From Akkermansiaceae bacterium (GTDB lineage Bacteria > Verrucomicrobiota > Verrucomicrobiia > Verrucomicrobiales > Akkermansiaceae): 64,000 bases of DNA. Below the pieces are notes generated by a model. That model was not told where the DNA came from, ran no database searches, and saw nothing but the letters and a program-made list of their open reading frames with translations. Positions 29,987 to 39,700 of this stretch are shown one piece after another. Made by a program: the position numbers and the translations under genes. The stretch covers positions 558,001 through 622,000 of the forward strand of contig JAHCBC010000004.1 of the NCBI GenBank assembly GCA_019634595.1. The letters are read 5' to 3'. Each line of letters opens with the position of its first letter. Positions within the stretch are counted from its first letter, which is position 1.

Positions 29987-32023
29987 ATGATGGCGGATGA
30001 TTCCCAAAACCTGTTGCTCCGTTTTTCCCGTGACCGCTCCGACGAAGCGATCCGCACCCTGGTCCGGCGCCATTCCCCGCTGGTCTTCGCCACCGCGCTC
30101 CGGCGGCTGAACGGCGACCACAGCGCCGCGCAGGATGTCACCCAGGAAGTCTTCACCCTGCTGGCGAGAAAGGCCGCCAGCCTGCACGATGTGTTTCTCT
30201 CCGGCTGGCTCCACCGCCAGGCCTGCCGCCGCGCCGCCAACCATGTGCGCACGGAGCAACGGCGCAGGCGGCGCGAGAAGATCGCCGGTGAGGCCATGGA
30301 AGCCCCCGGCGGAACCGACCGCTCCCCTTTCCTCTTCCGGGAACTGGATGAGGCGTTGCTGAAGCTCCCCTCTCCGGACCGCGATGCGGTGATCCTCCGT
30401 TTCTTCGAAGGAAAGGATCACCGCCAGGTGGGGATGAAACTGGGCATCACGGAGGAAGCGGCCCGCAAGCGGGTGAAGCGCTCCCTCGAGCGGCTGGGCT
30501 GCCTCCTCGGGAAACGCGGGCTGGCACTCACGGGAGGATCACTGGAAGTGAAGCTGCTGGGGATGGAATCCCTGCCGGTGCCGGAAGCGCTTGTCAGCCG
30601 CATCGCCGGAAATGCGGCGCAGGCAGGATCGGGCAGTTCAACCGTCCTCGCCTTCCTCAAGCCCATGCTGGCCGGATCCGCCCTCGCATCCCTCGCCGCC
30701 GGAGGCACGCTTGCGATGCGGCAGCCATCCCACGAACCGGAAAAAGCACCTGCCATCACCACCACCCGCGAGCGGGAGGATAGGGCGGAGGGCTACACCA
30801 TCCTGCCCGCAGGCTCTCCGCTGGAGGCCATCATCAGCGAGATCAAGCGCCTGAAATCCGGTCCCGCCCACACGCTGACACGCCTGCAACTGGATACACT
30901 GCTGGAAAGGATCAGGATCGAACAGATCCCGGAGTTCATCACGCTCGCGGAGGAACGCCTCACACCCTCCGAGCAGATCGCCGCCTATGAACCGCTGCTG
31001 AAGCGGTGGGCCGCGAAAGATCCCGATGCCGCCCTCACCCATGTGCTCCAGTCCGGCATGGCCGCCCGGCGGGATGCGGCCATCTGGGGGAACACGCTGT
31101 TGGGCAATCTCCTCACCTCTTGGCTGGAACGCAGCCGGGACGCGCCCGCAGCATGGCTCATCGCCCACCAGGATCATCCTTTCCTGAAACCGGGAGGAGA
31201 TGGAGCGAACCTCGTCGGCAACATATCGAAAGGCTACTACCAGCACGGGAACCATGCGGCCGTGTTCCGTCTCATCGATGCGCTTCATCTCCGCGAAGCG
31301 AAGATGAACGCCTTCAAGAGCATCGCCGGAGAGGGTTCGATGTGGGTGATGAACGGCAAAGGAAAAGCGGAACGGTGGATAAAGTTCCACCGGGCGCTCG
31401 AACTCCAGGGCGATCCCGCGTTGAAAGAGGAGTTCTCACTCCGGTTCTGGCAGAATCTTGCCAACATGGAATTTTCCGACCTGCAGGAGGCGATGAAAAG
31501 CATGACACCCAGAGAGAGATTCCAGGTCTCGCTCGGTGTGCTTTCCTCGGGTGTGTCTCCGAAAAGCACCTATGATAAATCAGGAAGCCTGAAGGATCGA
31601 TCCTTCAAGAAAGTCATCGACCACAATGAGCGGGAGGCCGCTGCCATGGAAGCGGGCGCGGCGGCGGGCCTCCCCCACGAACAGGCTCTTTCCTTGGCGG
31701 GAGACGCACTCAGCCGTGTTCTCGATAACACGGAATTCAGTGACTGGCTCTCGCAACACCCGGAGCTTGATCTGGATGACTCCATCCTACGGCGTATCCG
31801 CTCCGAACTCGGCGCAAACGGAGGACGCATCGACGATCCGAAGGAAGCGATCAGCCTCCGCTGGACCGCCATGATCCGGGATCCGGAACTCCGCCTGAGC
31901 GCGGCACGAGCGGCGTTCATCCGGCTCCTCGCGGTGAAATCGGAGCTGGCCCAAAGGAATCTGGCAATGCTCCCGGAGGAGCTCGTATCAGAACTCACCC
32001 CCATGATGCCCGTCACGCCATGA
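29987..32023 (+). CDS. ECF sigma factor with long membrane-linked C-terminal extension
   Basis: A 678-residue fusion-like protein. Residues ~5-90 are sigma-70 region 2 (AAQDVTQEVFTLLARKA, then SGWLHRQACRRAANHVR). Residues ~110-170 are region 4 (LPSPDRDAVILRFFEGKDHRQ, with ITEEAARKRVKRSLERL as the DNA-recognition helix). Near residues 215-240 a weak membrane-helix candidate follows (LKPMLAGSALASLAAGG). The remaining ~440 residues are repeat-like helices with WAAKDPDAALTHVL, a pattern shared with the next gene. Start is the ATG at 29987 or 29990. Such sigma factors probably carry a built-in sensor or inhibitor domain. The next gene's ATG overlaps this stop (ATGA), so the two are coupled. Confidence 0.85.
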   Translation: MMADDSQNLLLRFSRDRSDEAIRTLVRRHSPLVFATALRRLNGDHSAAQDVTQEVFTLLARKAASLHDVFLSGWLHRQACRRAANHVRTEQRRRRREKIAGEAMEAPGGTDRSPFLFRELDEALLKLPSPDRDAVILRFFEGKDHRQVGMKLGITEEAARKRVKRSLERLGCLLGKRGLALTGGSLEVKLLGMESLPVPEALVSRIAGNAAQAGSGSSTVLAFLKPMLAGSALASLAAGGTLAMRQPSHEPEKAPAITTTREREDRAEGYTILPAGSPLEAIISEIKRLKSGPAHTLTRLQLDTLLERIRIEQIPEFITLAEERLTPSEQIAAYEPLLKRWAAKDPDAALTHVLQSGMAARRDAAIWGNTLLGNLLTSWLERSRDAPAAWLIAHQDHPFLKPGGDGANLVGNISKGYYQHGNHAAVFRLIDALHLREAKMNAFKSIAGEGSMWVMNGKGKAERWIKFHRALELQGDPALKEEFSLRFWQNLANMEFSDLQEAMKSMTPRERFQVSLGVLSSGVSPKSTYDKSGSLKDRSFKKVIDHNEREAAAMEAGAAAGLPHEQALSLAGDALSRVLDNTEFSDWLSQHPELDLDDSILRRIRSELGANGGRIDDPKEAISLRWTAMIRDPELRLSAARAAFIRLLAVKSELAQRNLAMLPEELVSELTPMMPVTP

Positions 32024-33267
32024 CCAACCGCACCCTCATCACCGGAATCCTCTCCGCGGCGGTGACCGTCGCCGCTTGGGCCATCGTGTGGCCACGAGGG
32101 TCAGCTTCACAGGGACAACCCCCTGTCTATGAAAAGGAAAAGCCACCTTCCCAACCCCGGATCGATCCCCCTACCACCATCGCCGCTCTCCGTGAGGCGA
32201 AGACGCCGGAGGAAAAGCTCGCCGCGGCAGCCCGGCTCCAACTCATCCCGGTGGAGCGGATTCCGGAGTTATTGGAGAGTTTTCCCGTCATGGAGAACAA
32301 GTGGCCGACTTTCGCAACGCAAGCGCTGTTGATCCGCTGGGCGTCAAAGGACGGAGCGGCGGCGATGGAGTGGCTGTGGATGAACCTCCCCGACCATAAT
32401 CACTTCCCCAGTGCCTCCCGCGACATCCGCGCGAGTTGGGCATGGCATGATCCGGAGGGACTGGCGCGGTGGGCCGGAGAACATTACCGAAACGAAGCTC
32501 CGGATGGCTCCGGATCGGAATCCAGCACTCCGTCGATCGATTCCGGCCAACTCAGCGAGATTTGCCTGTGGCTCGTTCCCCACGATCCTTATCTGGCATG
32601 CACGCTCCGAAAGAAAGCGGGCGGCTCCTTTTCCTCCCAGGATGTCGCACTGGCGCAGGCTATCCCCACGGTCGAGAAAGTCCGGCAGGCACTTCGTGCC
32701 TATGATGATCTGGACCAACTGAGTTCCACGAAAATATCCGGGCACCAGATGATTCCGATGCAGCTTCTCCGCCGCTGGCAGGAACTGGACCCGGAAGACT
32801 TCGCCCGCTCTCCCTACGGCCATGTCATGCCAGTCTCCATCTATGGAGGGGACTACCTGAGGAAAGACGAATGGCGCACGCTCTCACCTGAGAAACGCAC
32901 GGCCCGCGCCAATGCCCTGATTTCCGGAAAGGACGATGGCGGACGGGCAACGGGCATCTATCAGGTCGCCGCACAATGGGCGGAAGTCGATCCCGCAGGG
33001 GCGGCCTCCTGGCTGGAAACCCTTCCCGCATCCGACGCGAAACAATGGGCGGGTGCCGTCTCCGGCATCATCGTTCCGAAAGATCTGCCCCGCGCGCTGG
33101 CACTGTTAAAGACCCAGGAACCTGCGGCCTACCGCTCATCCCTGGTCCGTGCGTTCGATGCCTGGACGAAGCACCATCCGGACACCCCGGCGGATCTATC
33201 CGGCCAGGATGAAGCCACCCGCCGGGTGTGGGAAGACCTGCAGGCGCTGGGCGGGGAGAATCCATGA
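32020..33267 (+). CDS. Membrane-anchored repeat protein coupled to the ECF sigma factor
   Basis: A 415-residue protein with an N-terminal signal or anchor helix (ITGILSAAVTVAAWAIVW). A proline-rich linker leads to helical repeats of the form W-A-x-x-D-P-x-A-A-x-W: RWASKDGAAAMEWLW, AWHDPEGLARWAG and QWAEVDPAGAASWLE. The same repeats occur in the C-terminal part of the preceding sigma factor, with which its start overlaps by four bases. They may work as a regulator/co-regulator pair across the membrane; this is inference from coupling and shared repeats. I know no function for the family. Confidence 0.72.
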   Translation: MTNRTLITGILSAAVTVAAWAIVWPRGSASQGQPPVYEKEKPPSQPRIDPPTTIAALREAKTPEEKLAAAARLQLIPVERIPELLESFPVMENKWPTFATQALLIRWASKDGAAAMEWLWMNLPDHNHFPSASRDIRASWAWHDPEGLARWAGEHYRNEAPDGSGSESSTPSIDSGQLSEICLWLVPHDPYLACTLRKKAGGSFSSQDVALAQAIPTVEKVRQALRAYDDLDQLSSTKISGHQMIPMQLLRRWQELDPEDFARSPYGHVMPVSIYGGDYLRKDEWRTLSPEKRTARANALISGKDDGGRATGIYQVAAQWAEVDPAGAASWLETLPASDAKQWAGAVSGIIVPKDLPRALALLKTQEPAAYRSSLVRAFDAWTKHHPDTPADLSGQDEATRRVWEDLQALGGENP

Positions 33268-33297
33268 TCCATGATGGCTTGGCCAAATGCTGAAGAT

Positions 33298-33315
33298 GCC
33301 GGTCTGAAGACCGGC
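33298..33315. repeat. Palindrome between convergent genes
   Basis: GCCGGTC and GACCGGC pair perfectly around the tetraloop TGAA. The element lies between the stops of convergent genes. No T-tract follows on either side, so it looks more like a dispersed repeat than a classical terminator. Confidence 0.5.
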
Positions 33316-33335
33316 GCTCCCAGCGCCTCCGATGA

Positions 33336-33671
33336 TCACTGGACCTTTTTCACGAAGCAGGCTTTCAGCCCGATCGACAGGCCTTCCATCTTGCAGGAAA
33401 TCTCATGATCCCCGTCCACCAGGCGGATCGGCTTTGATTTCATCCCCACCTTGAGGGTCACGGTGCTGCCTTTCAGCTTCAGATCCTTGATCATCGCCAC
33501 CACGTCGCCGTCCGCCAGCACATTGCCGAAGGCGTCTTTCACCACGCGGTCCGCCGCCGCTTCCTCCGCGACGTCGGCATCCCACTCATGGCCGCAGGTG
33601 AGGCACTCGCACTTCCCCGCACCCACCATCACATCCTCCATCCCGCACAACGGGCAAGTCGTCTCGCTCAT
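33336..33671 (-). CDS. PhnA (YjdM)-family zinc-ribbon protein
   Basis: A 111-residue protein. The start at 33671 gives MSETTCPLCGMED, with the zinc-ribbon cysteines CPLC and CECLTC in the first 30 residues. The C-terminal PhnA domain follows (DAFGNVLADGDVVAMIKDLKLKG, then a beta barrel ending CFVKKVQ). Although named after a phosphonate locus, the family is not established to break C-P bonds, and no phosphonate genes are nearby. An extended frame upstream to 33746 is not needed. It is convergent with the WA-x-DP repeat gene. Confidence 0.85.
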   Translation of the reverse strand: MSETTCPLCGMEDVMVGAGKCECLTCGHEWDADVAEEAAADRVVKDAFGNVLADGDVVAMIKDLKLKGSTVTLKVGMKSKPIRLVDGDHEISCKMEGLSIGLKACFVKKVQ

Positions 33672-33825
33672 GGGTTCAGCCAAAGGGATGACCGCGGCGG
33701 AGGCAAGCACGGGAACGTGAAAGCCCGATACGGAATTTTCTCCCATCCCCCGCCCTTCCCGGGCAAATAGGGATTGCGGAAGGGCGGACCGCCGTTCCCT
33801 CTGACCCCAAAATCGTCATTCATCC

Positions 33826-34281
33826 ATGAAATCCATCGTCATCCCGCTCATCGCCTCCCTCCTGGCTTCCCTTTCGTTCGCCGCCGCACAACCGGACACC
33901 AAGGAAATCACCGCCGCCGATGATGCCCGTGTCGCCGCCACCATGGCAGCGGACAAGGCCGGACTGGAGAAAGCTTTTTCCGATGAGCTTCACTACGCCC
34001 ACTCCTCCGGAGTGGTGGACACCAAGGCGTCCTTCATCGACATCCTCGTGTCCGGGAAGAACAAGTATCTCAAGATGGACTACATCAAGCGGGAGTTCTC
34101 CTTCCCCGCCCCGACGGTCGCCCTGATGACCGGCCAGGTCCGGATCAAGACCGAGTCCAAGGAGAAGGGCGTCAATGAATTCACCCTGAGCTACCTCGGC
34201 GTCTGGAAGCAGGAGAACGGCGCATGGCGCTTCCACTCGTGGCAGTCCGCCCGCCTCCCGGAGCCGCCTCCCGCCAACTGA
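33826..34281 (+). CDS. Exported NTF2-like (DUF4440) protein
   Basis: A 151-residue protein with a signal peptide (VIPLIASLLASLSFAAAQ). The mature part has the SnoaL/NTF2-like cone pattern. It starts with a helix that aligns with A-M-x-A-D-K-A-G-L-E-K-A-F-S-D-E-L and has YAHSSGVVDTKASFIDIL, which is the DUF4440 motif. The sheet ends GVWKQENGAWRFHSWQSAR. No catalytic residues can be assigned; these proteins bind small molecules or serve as enzymes. It stands alone, divergent from the PhnA gene. Confidence 0.8.
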   Translation: MKSIVIPLIASLLASLSFAAAQPDTKEITAADDARVAATMAADKAGLEKAFSDELHYAHSSGVVDTKASFIDILVSGKNKYLKMDYIKREFSFPAPTVALMTGQVRIKTESKEKGVNEFTLSYLGVWKQENGAWRFHSWQSARLPEPPPAN

Positions 34282-34362
34282 TCTCCCGTCAATTCGGCGA
34301 AAGGAAGACAAGCCTCCGGATTGTCATCTGAGGCAATCCGGAGGATTGCCCTCCTGCCTCCG

Positions 34363-35667
34363 CTAGATCCTGCCCGCCGCCTTGATGTCCAGATAACGGT
34401 TCGCCAGACTGATCGCCAGTTCCTGCGCGGTGGTGTCCATGGTGAGGATGCCGTGCATGCCCAGGGTGCTCAGGATTTCCCTGCGTTCCCTCTGGTAGTG
34501 ATCGGCGGCGAGGAACTTCAACGCATCGTTGAAATGCACCACCGGGGTGGATGCGGCGTCCTCCACCGACTTTTCCTTGAGGCTGGCCAGCAGGACCAGA
34601 TGTTTCGAGCGCAGGACCTGGAGCGCACCGCTCAGTTCTTTCCCATCCTCACCGCGTAGGTTGGTCATGACGATGACCAGCGCCCGCCGCCGCTGGCGGG
34701 CCATGAGCGCCTCCACCGCACCGGAGAAATCGCTGGGGGCGGAGGTGGTCTGGTAGTCGTAAAGGTGGTTGAGCAGCACCGGCATGGCATGCGCTCCCTT
34801 GATGGGCGGCAACCAGCGGTCCGTGCCGCCGAAGGATTTCACCCCCACCTTGTCCCCCTGCCGGAGCGCGATGTGGGAAACAAGCAGGATGGCATTGAGC
34901 GCGTGGTCGAACTGCGGGAGCGCGCCATCCATCGCCCGCATCCGCCTGCCGGTATCCAGCAGGAAGATGATGGTCTGGTCCCGCTGTTCCTGGTAGTCCC
35001 TGCTGATGAGCATCTGCCTGCGGGAGGATGCCTTCCAGTCGATCTGTGAATACGGATCCCCGTCCCGGTAGTCCCGCAACTGGTGGAAATCGCGGCTGGT
35101 CCCCGGCCGCGGCCTGCGGACGATGCCCATCGGACTTTCCCGGTGCTGCATGCCGAGGAGGGCGAAGCGGATCACCGGCTCATAGTTCGGATAGACCTTC
35201 ACGCTTTCCTCCGCTCCGTGGAACGTCTTCCGCTGCCAAAACCCCGCCGGGGATACCCGGCGGATGCAAACCCTGCTGAATGCGATCTCCCCGCGCTCCA
35301 TGATGCGGACGGGGTGGAACACCTTGATCTCCCGCCGTGCGGGGACCACTCCCTGCCAAGGCATGGCAGGAGCATCCGAGCCCGCGGGGATACCATCGAA
35401 AATCCCGATCTTCGCCGGGACGCCTCCGGCATTCCGAACGGACAGCCTGACTTCCGCCGGTTCCCCTTGGGCGAACCTTTTCGGCAAACGGCGCACCACT
35501 TCCAGACGACGGAAAACGAGCAACGCCACGGCATCCACCAGCAGCACCACCGCTGCGGCAATCCCCAGGCCGGTCCAGATCCAGATCCACTCCGGAACCG
35601 CGGAGACGACCCCACCGGCCACCGTCCAGGCGAGCGTCAGGAGAATGAACCGGAACGTCGGGCTCAT
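34363..35667 (-). CDS. DUF58 domain protein (operon 2)
   Basis: A 434-residue membrane protein. Two helices at the N-terminus (FILLTLAWTVAGGVVSAV and IWTGLGIAAAVVLLVDAVALLVF) are followed by a beta domain and the DUF58 core. The signature RDFHQLRDYRDGDPYSQIDW is near residues 188-207, followed by a vWA-like segment with FLLDTGRRMRAMDG that keeps the DxGxxM variant of the metal-binding site. Its start lies 9 bp after the stop of the MoxR gene on the same strand, so they form a pair. There is no transglutaminase gene behind it, unlike in operon 1. Confidence 0.9.
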   Translation of the reverse strand: MSPTFRFILLTLAWTVAGGVVSAVPEWIWIWTGLGIAAAVVLLVDAVALLVFRRLEVVRRLPKRFAQGEPAEVRLSVRNAGGVPAKIGIFDGIPAGSDAPAMPWQGVVPARREIKVFHPVRIMERGEIAFSRVCIRRVSPAGFWQRKTFHGAEESVKVYPNYEPVIRFALLGMQHRESPMGIVRRPRPGTSRDFHQLRDYRDGDPYSQIDWKASSRRQMLISRDYQEQRDQTIIFLLDTGRRMRAMDGALPQFDHALNAILLVSHIALRQGDKVGVKSFGGTDRWLPPIKGAHAMPVLLNHLYDYQTTSAPSDFSGAVEALMARQRRRALVIVMTNLRGEDGKELSGALQVLRSKHLVLLASLKEKSVEDAASTPVVHFNDALKFLAADHYQRERREILSTLGMHGILTMDTTAQELAISLANRYLDIKAAGRI

Positions 35668-35676
35668 CGGTTCAAC

Positions 35677-36666
35677 CTACTGCCGGGGAGCGGGCACGCT
35701 GTCCACGATGGCGCGCAGCACTTCATCCACATTCTGGCCGCTGATGGCGACCTCCGGGGTGAGTTGCACCCGGTGGCGGAGGACCGGCAGGGCGGCGCTC
35801 TTGATGTCGTCCGGGATCACATAGCCCCGGCCATTCAGGACGGCGAACGCCTTGCCGATCTTCACGAGGCTGATGGCGCCACGGGTTCCCGCCCCGAGGC
35901 CGATGGCCCGGGACTCACGGGTGGCCTGCGCGATGGCGACCGCGTATCCCACCACTTCCGGCATCACCTGGACGGCGGAGGTCGCGGACTGGGCCGCGAT
36001 GATCTCCGCAGGGCCGCAGACGGGGACCACGCTCCGGTCCGCGGCGCGCCCCGCTTCCGATGCGGCGCGGGTGACGATCTCGCACTCCGCATCCCGCCCC
36101 GGATAGTCGATGAGAACCTTCATGATGAAGCGGTCCAACTGCGCTTCCGGCAGCGGATAGGTCCCCTCATGCTCCACCGGGTTCTGGGTGGCCAGGGTCA
36201 TGAAAGGAGGCTCCAGCCGGAGGGTCTCCCCGTCGATGGTCACCTGGACTTCCTGCATGACCTCCAGCAACGCGGCCTGCGTCTTCGCGGGTGCGCGGTT
36301 GATTTCATCCGCCAGCAAAAGATTCGTGAAAACCGGTCCGCGGCGGAGCTGGAACGTCTGGCTGCGCATGTCGAACATGCGGAAACCGGTGACGTCCGAC
36401 GGCATGAGGTCCGGGGTGAACTGGATCCGCCCGGAATGACCGCCGAAGCTCTTCGCCAGCGTGTTGACCAGGTGGGTCTTCCCCAGCCCCGGCTTCCCCT
36501 CCAGCAGGACATGGCCGCCTGCCAGCAGGGACGCCAGCACCTGGTCGATCACCGTGTCCTGGCCGATGATGACCTTCCGGATCTCCGCCCGCATCCGGTG
36601 GATGAGATCCAGGAGCGGTGAGGACTGCGGGGCTTCATACGGGGAGTGCTGCGTGGGATCGGACAT
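35677..36666 (-). CDS. MoxR-family AAA+ ATPase (operon 2)
   Basis: A 329-residue MoxR ATPase. The Walker A motif is GKPGLGKTHL (residues ~57-66), Walker B LLADEINRAPAKTQAALLE, and the family segment ATQNPVEHEGTYPLPEAQLD is present. It precedes the DUF58 gene by 9 bp. It is a distinct paralogue of the MoxR at 20888-21823: the N-terminus and the C-terminal lid differ, so the pairs probably serve different membrane or envelope clients. Exact role unknown. Confidence 0.93.
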   Translation of the reverse strand: MSDPTQHSPYEAPQSSPLLDLIHRMRAEIRKVIIGQDTVIDQVLASLLAGGHVLLEGKPGLGKTHLVNTLAKSFGGHSGRIQFTPDLMPSDVTGFRMFDMRSQTFQLRRGPVFTNLLLADEINRAPAKTQAALLEVMQEVQVTIDGETLRLEPPFMTLATQNPVEHEGTYPLPEAQLDRFIMKVLIDYPGRDAECEIVTRAASEAGRAADRSVVPVCGPAEIIAAQSATSAVQVMPEVVGYAVAIAQATRESRAIGLGAGTRGAISLVKIGKAFAVLNGRGYVIPDDIKSAALPVLRHRVQLTPEVAISGQNVDEVLRAIVDSVPAPRQ

Positions 36667-36732
36667 CGTGACAGCGGAATGTAACAGCCTGCACCCGGGC
36701 TTGGGAAAGCCCGGAATTGCCCAATGAACGGA

Positions 36733-39700
36733 TCACTCCCGCTCGATGCGGAAGAACATTTTCCCTTCCGTGGGTGCGACCCCCATATTGAGAAGGGTGC
36801 GGGAGATGGGAGCGCCGGTACCGGCGATGCCGGTATGCCCGGTCACCGGCACCCAGGATCCCGGCATGAGCGTGGTGCTGCTGGCCACACGGTAGGTTTT
36901 CCCGATCTCCGACCGGAAAGTGACCCCGATGTTGTTGCCGGTGCGCTGGAAGGAGGTCATCTCCAGCGGGATCGGCTTCGGCCCTTGGGTGATGGTGTGG
37001 GTGCGGCTGACGGAACCGGAGGTGATGGTGATGATGCCGGTGCGTGCGGCCGTGCCCTGGTTCGCCTCGACCTGGTAGTTGAGCGACTGGTTCCCCACCT
37101 GGAATAAATTCGCCAGACTGGAGATCCAGGGCACGTTGCTGGACCATGTCCATCCCGCGTTGTTGGTCACGGCAATGGAGTCCTCCAGCAGAATTCCATC
37201 CACGGAGCGGGTCTCCGGGGTGACCGCCAGTTCCACGACCGCCCGGGGGAAGGAATCGGTGAACTGGAAGCGGTTGTTGCTCTCGTTCTCTTCGGTGACC
37301 TCATTGTCGGAATCAATCGCCCAGCCAAAGTACCAGTTCGGATAGCTCGCGGACACGGTTCCCAACATGTTGACCATCATGTCCACGGGATACACGCCGC
37401 CCGCTTCCAGTCCCGGAACGGTCATGGTGCCGATGTGTTGGTCTGGATTATTGGGATTGATGTGTCCGTTCGACATCATGAAGCGGATTTTGAACGGCCC
37501 CGCATCCACGCTACCTGCGTTCCTCACAGCCATCCGGATGCGGGCTTTCCCGGAAGCGACCGCCACGGGAGGCGACAGGCTCATCCCATCCCCCGAGTCC
37601 GTCAGGTCGGGACGCGGGATGCCAGCCTGGCGGACGGTATGGGTGGCGATGTAGGCGCCTGTCACCTTGATCCTGAGGGTCCGCGCGGATCCTGTGTTCG
37701 GCGGCACGGTGTAGGTGACCGTCTTTGTGCCCGTCTGCGTGCCCGAAGCATCGTTCACTGTCACCCAACCGACGTCACCACCGGTGGGCGTGGTTTCCTT
37801 CGACACCCACCAGGTTCTGCCGGGCGCTGTCACCGTGAAGGAATGCGTGCCACCGGCCTGCAGCACGTCCTGCACCTCCGCGGCCACGGAAAAGGTGGGG
37901 TTCGGAATGAATGTGCAGACGAGCTGATATTCGCCAGTCTGTGTCCCGTAGTAGTGGTTCACTTTGATATACAACTCCCCCGCGACGGTGACGGTGTGTT
38001 CAATGCGGAAGTTGAGATCGACATCGTCGTCGGAATACACCAACTGCGTGCCCGAGGCCGAGTAAAGGGTCCCGACGGTGTCCGTGGAGCCGGTGGTGGT
38101 TACCACCAGCGTGCCCGGTCCGTTGGCTTCAAGACGGAAATAGTCCTCATCCCCCTCCTTCTCGATGTTTCCGGCGGTGGTCGAATTCAGCCCGACCAAG
38201 GTGGCACTCGCCCGGCTGCCCCCGTGGTCATCCACCGTCTTGCCCTGCTGGGTGACCGTGTAGGAACGGGTGACATCACCCGCCGTGAAGACGAGGGTCG
38301 CCGTGCGGGGCGAGACTGATCCGTTGTTGGCGACGGTGTAGTCGAAGATCTGCCTCCCCTGCTGGCTCGGGGCTTCGCTCGTGGTGATCCACGCGGGTTT
38401 TCCGGTCCAACTCCACGGGGAGTTCGAATTGACGAAGAACGACTGGGGTGATGCCCCCGCGGAAATGATCACATTCGCGGGATTCAGGCCAAGCAGGGTC
38501 ACCCCGGGCGGTGAGCCGAGCTGCACATCCATGGATGCGCCCGGCGCGCTGAGCACCTTCAGATAGAGGCCGGAATCCTGGCCGCTCCACCAGTTCGCGT
38601 TCGGGTTGTTGTAGTCGTCGAACTCACCGGTGTTGCTGTCATAGAAGTCGCCCGCATCCCCGCGGTTCACGTTGCGCTCCAGATCAAAGCGTCCGTCCGC
38701 CTGCTGGATGGATACCAGATAGTGGGCGGAGGACGTCATATGCTGGGCCCGGTTATCGGAAGTGACGGCCTCGTCGATGTGCCAGATGGCGATGCCCTTG
38801 TCCTTGCACGCGGCCGCCCATTTGTCGCCCGCCCCGCGGTTCTCGATGAGGAAGTATTCGGTCGGCACACCCGGCTTGCGGATGCGGTAACCGATGTTCC
38901 CGGTGGATGGCAGGCTGACCGAGAGATTCTGGTTTGCGGTGAAATCCGTGATGGTCGCCCAGCCGGAAGTCTCTTTCAGGTAAAGGTTGATCGGCCCCGG
39001 GGTGCGGCCGCCGTTGAGGTGGTTGGCGGAACCCATGAGGCAGTGTTCGCCGATCCCTTCGGAGCCACCGTCGGTGTCGTAGAGGTCGGGGTAGTCCAGC
39101 AAGAGGTGCCCGAGTTCGTGGGCGATGGTGCCGATCACCGGCGCGGAGTTCGCCACATTCGTGCACTGGTATCTGAAGACGGTCCTCCCTCCCAACGACA
39201 TGCCGCTGCCGCTCAGGTTCCAGGCATGCGGCCAGAGTCCCTTCGCCCAAACCCCGGAATCCTGCCCCGCGAAGAGCAGGCTGGTCGCCACCACCTGATT
39301 GTTGACATTGACGGTGAGGGAGGACGAGTCGAAGCCGGTTGCGTTCAACGCGATGATCGCATCCTGCACCAGGAGCCTGCCCGCCGCACCGGCATCCCGG
39401 AGGATGGTGTTGTTGGGGTAGTTCGTGTAGTTATAATAGTTCCTGGGATTCGACAGGGTCACCACGGGCGTGACGGCCTGGGTATGGGTGAGCTTGCCCA
39501 TGGACTGGTCGCTGAAATAATCCCGGATGGATCCGGTGTTCCCGTTGTCCGTATATCCCACCTCATTGCAGAGACGCTGGATCTTGTTCTGGGTCACGGG
39601 AAAGGACACGTCGGAGAACTGGACGAGGATGGTCAGGCCGATCTTGGTTCCCAGCACCGGCGCGGCTCCGGGATTGGCCGCCCTCGCCCGCCAGCGCTGC

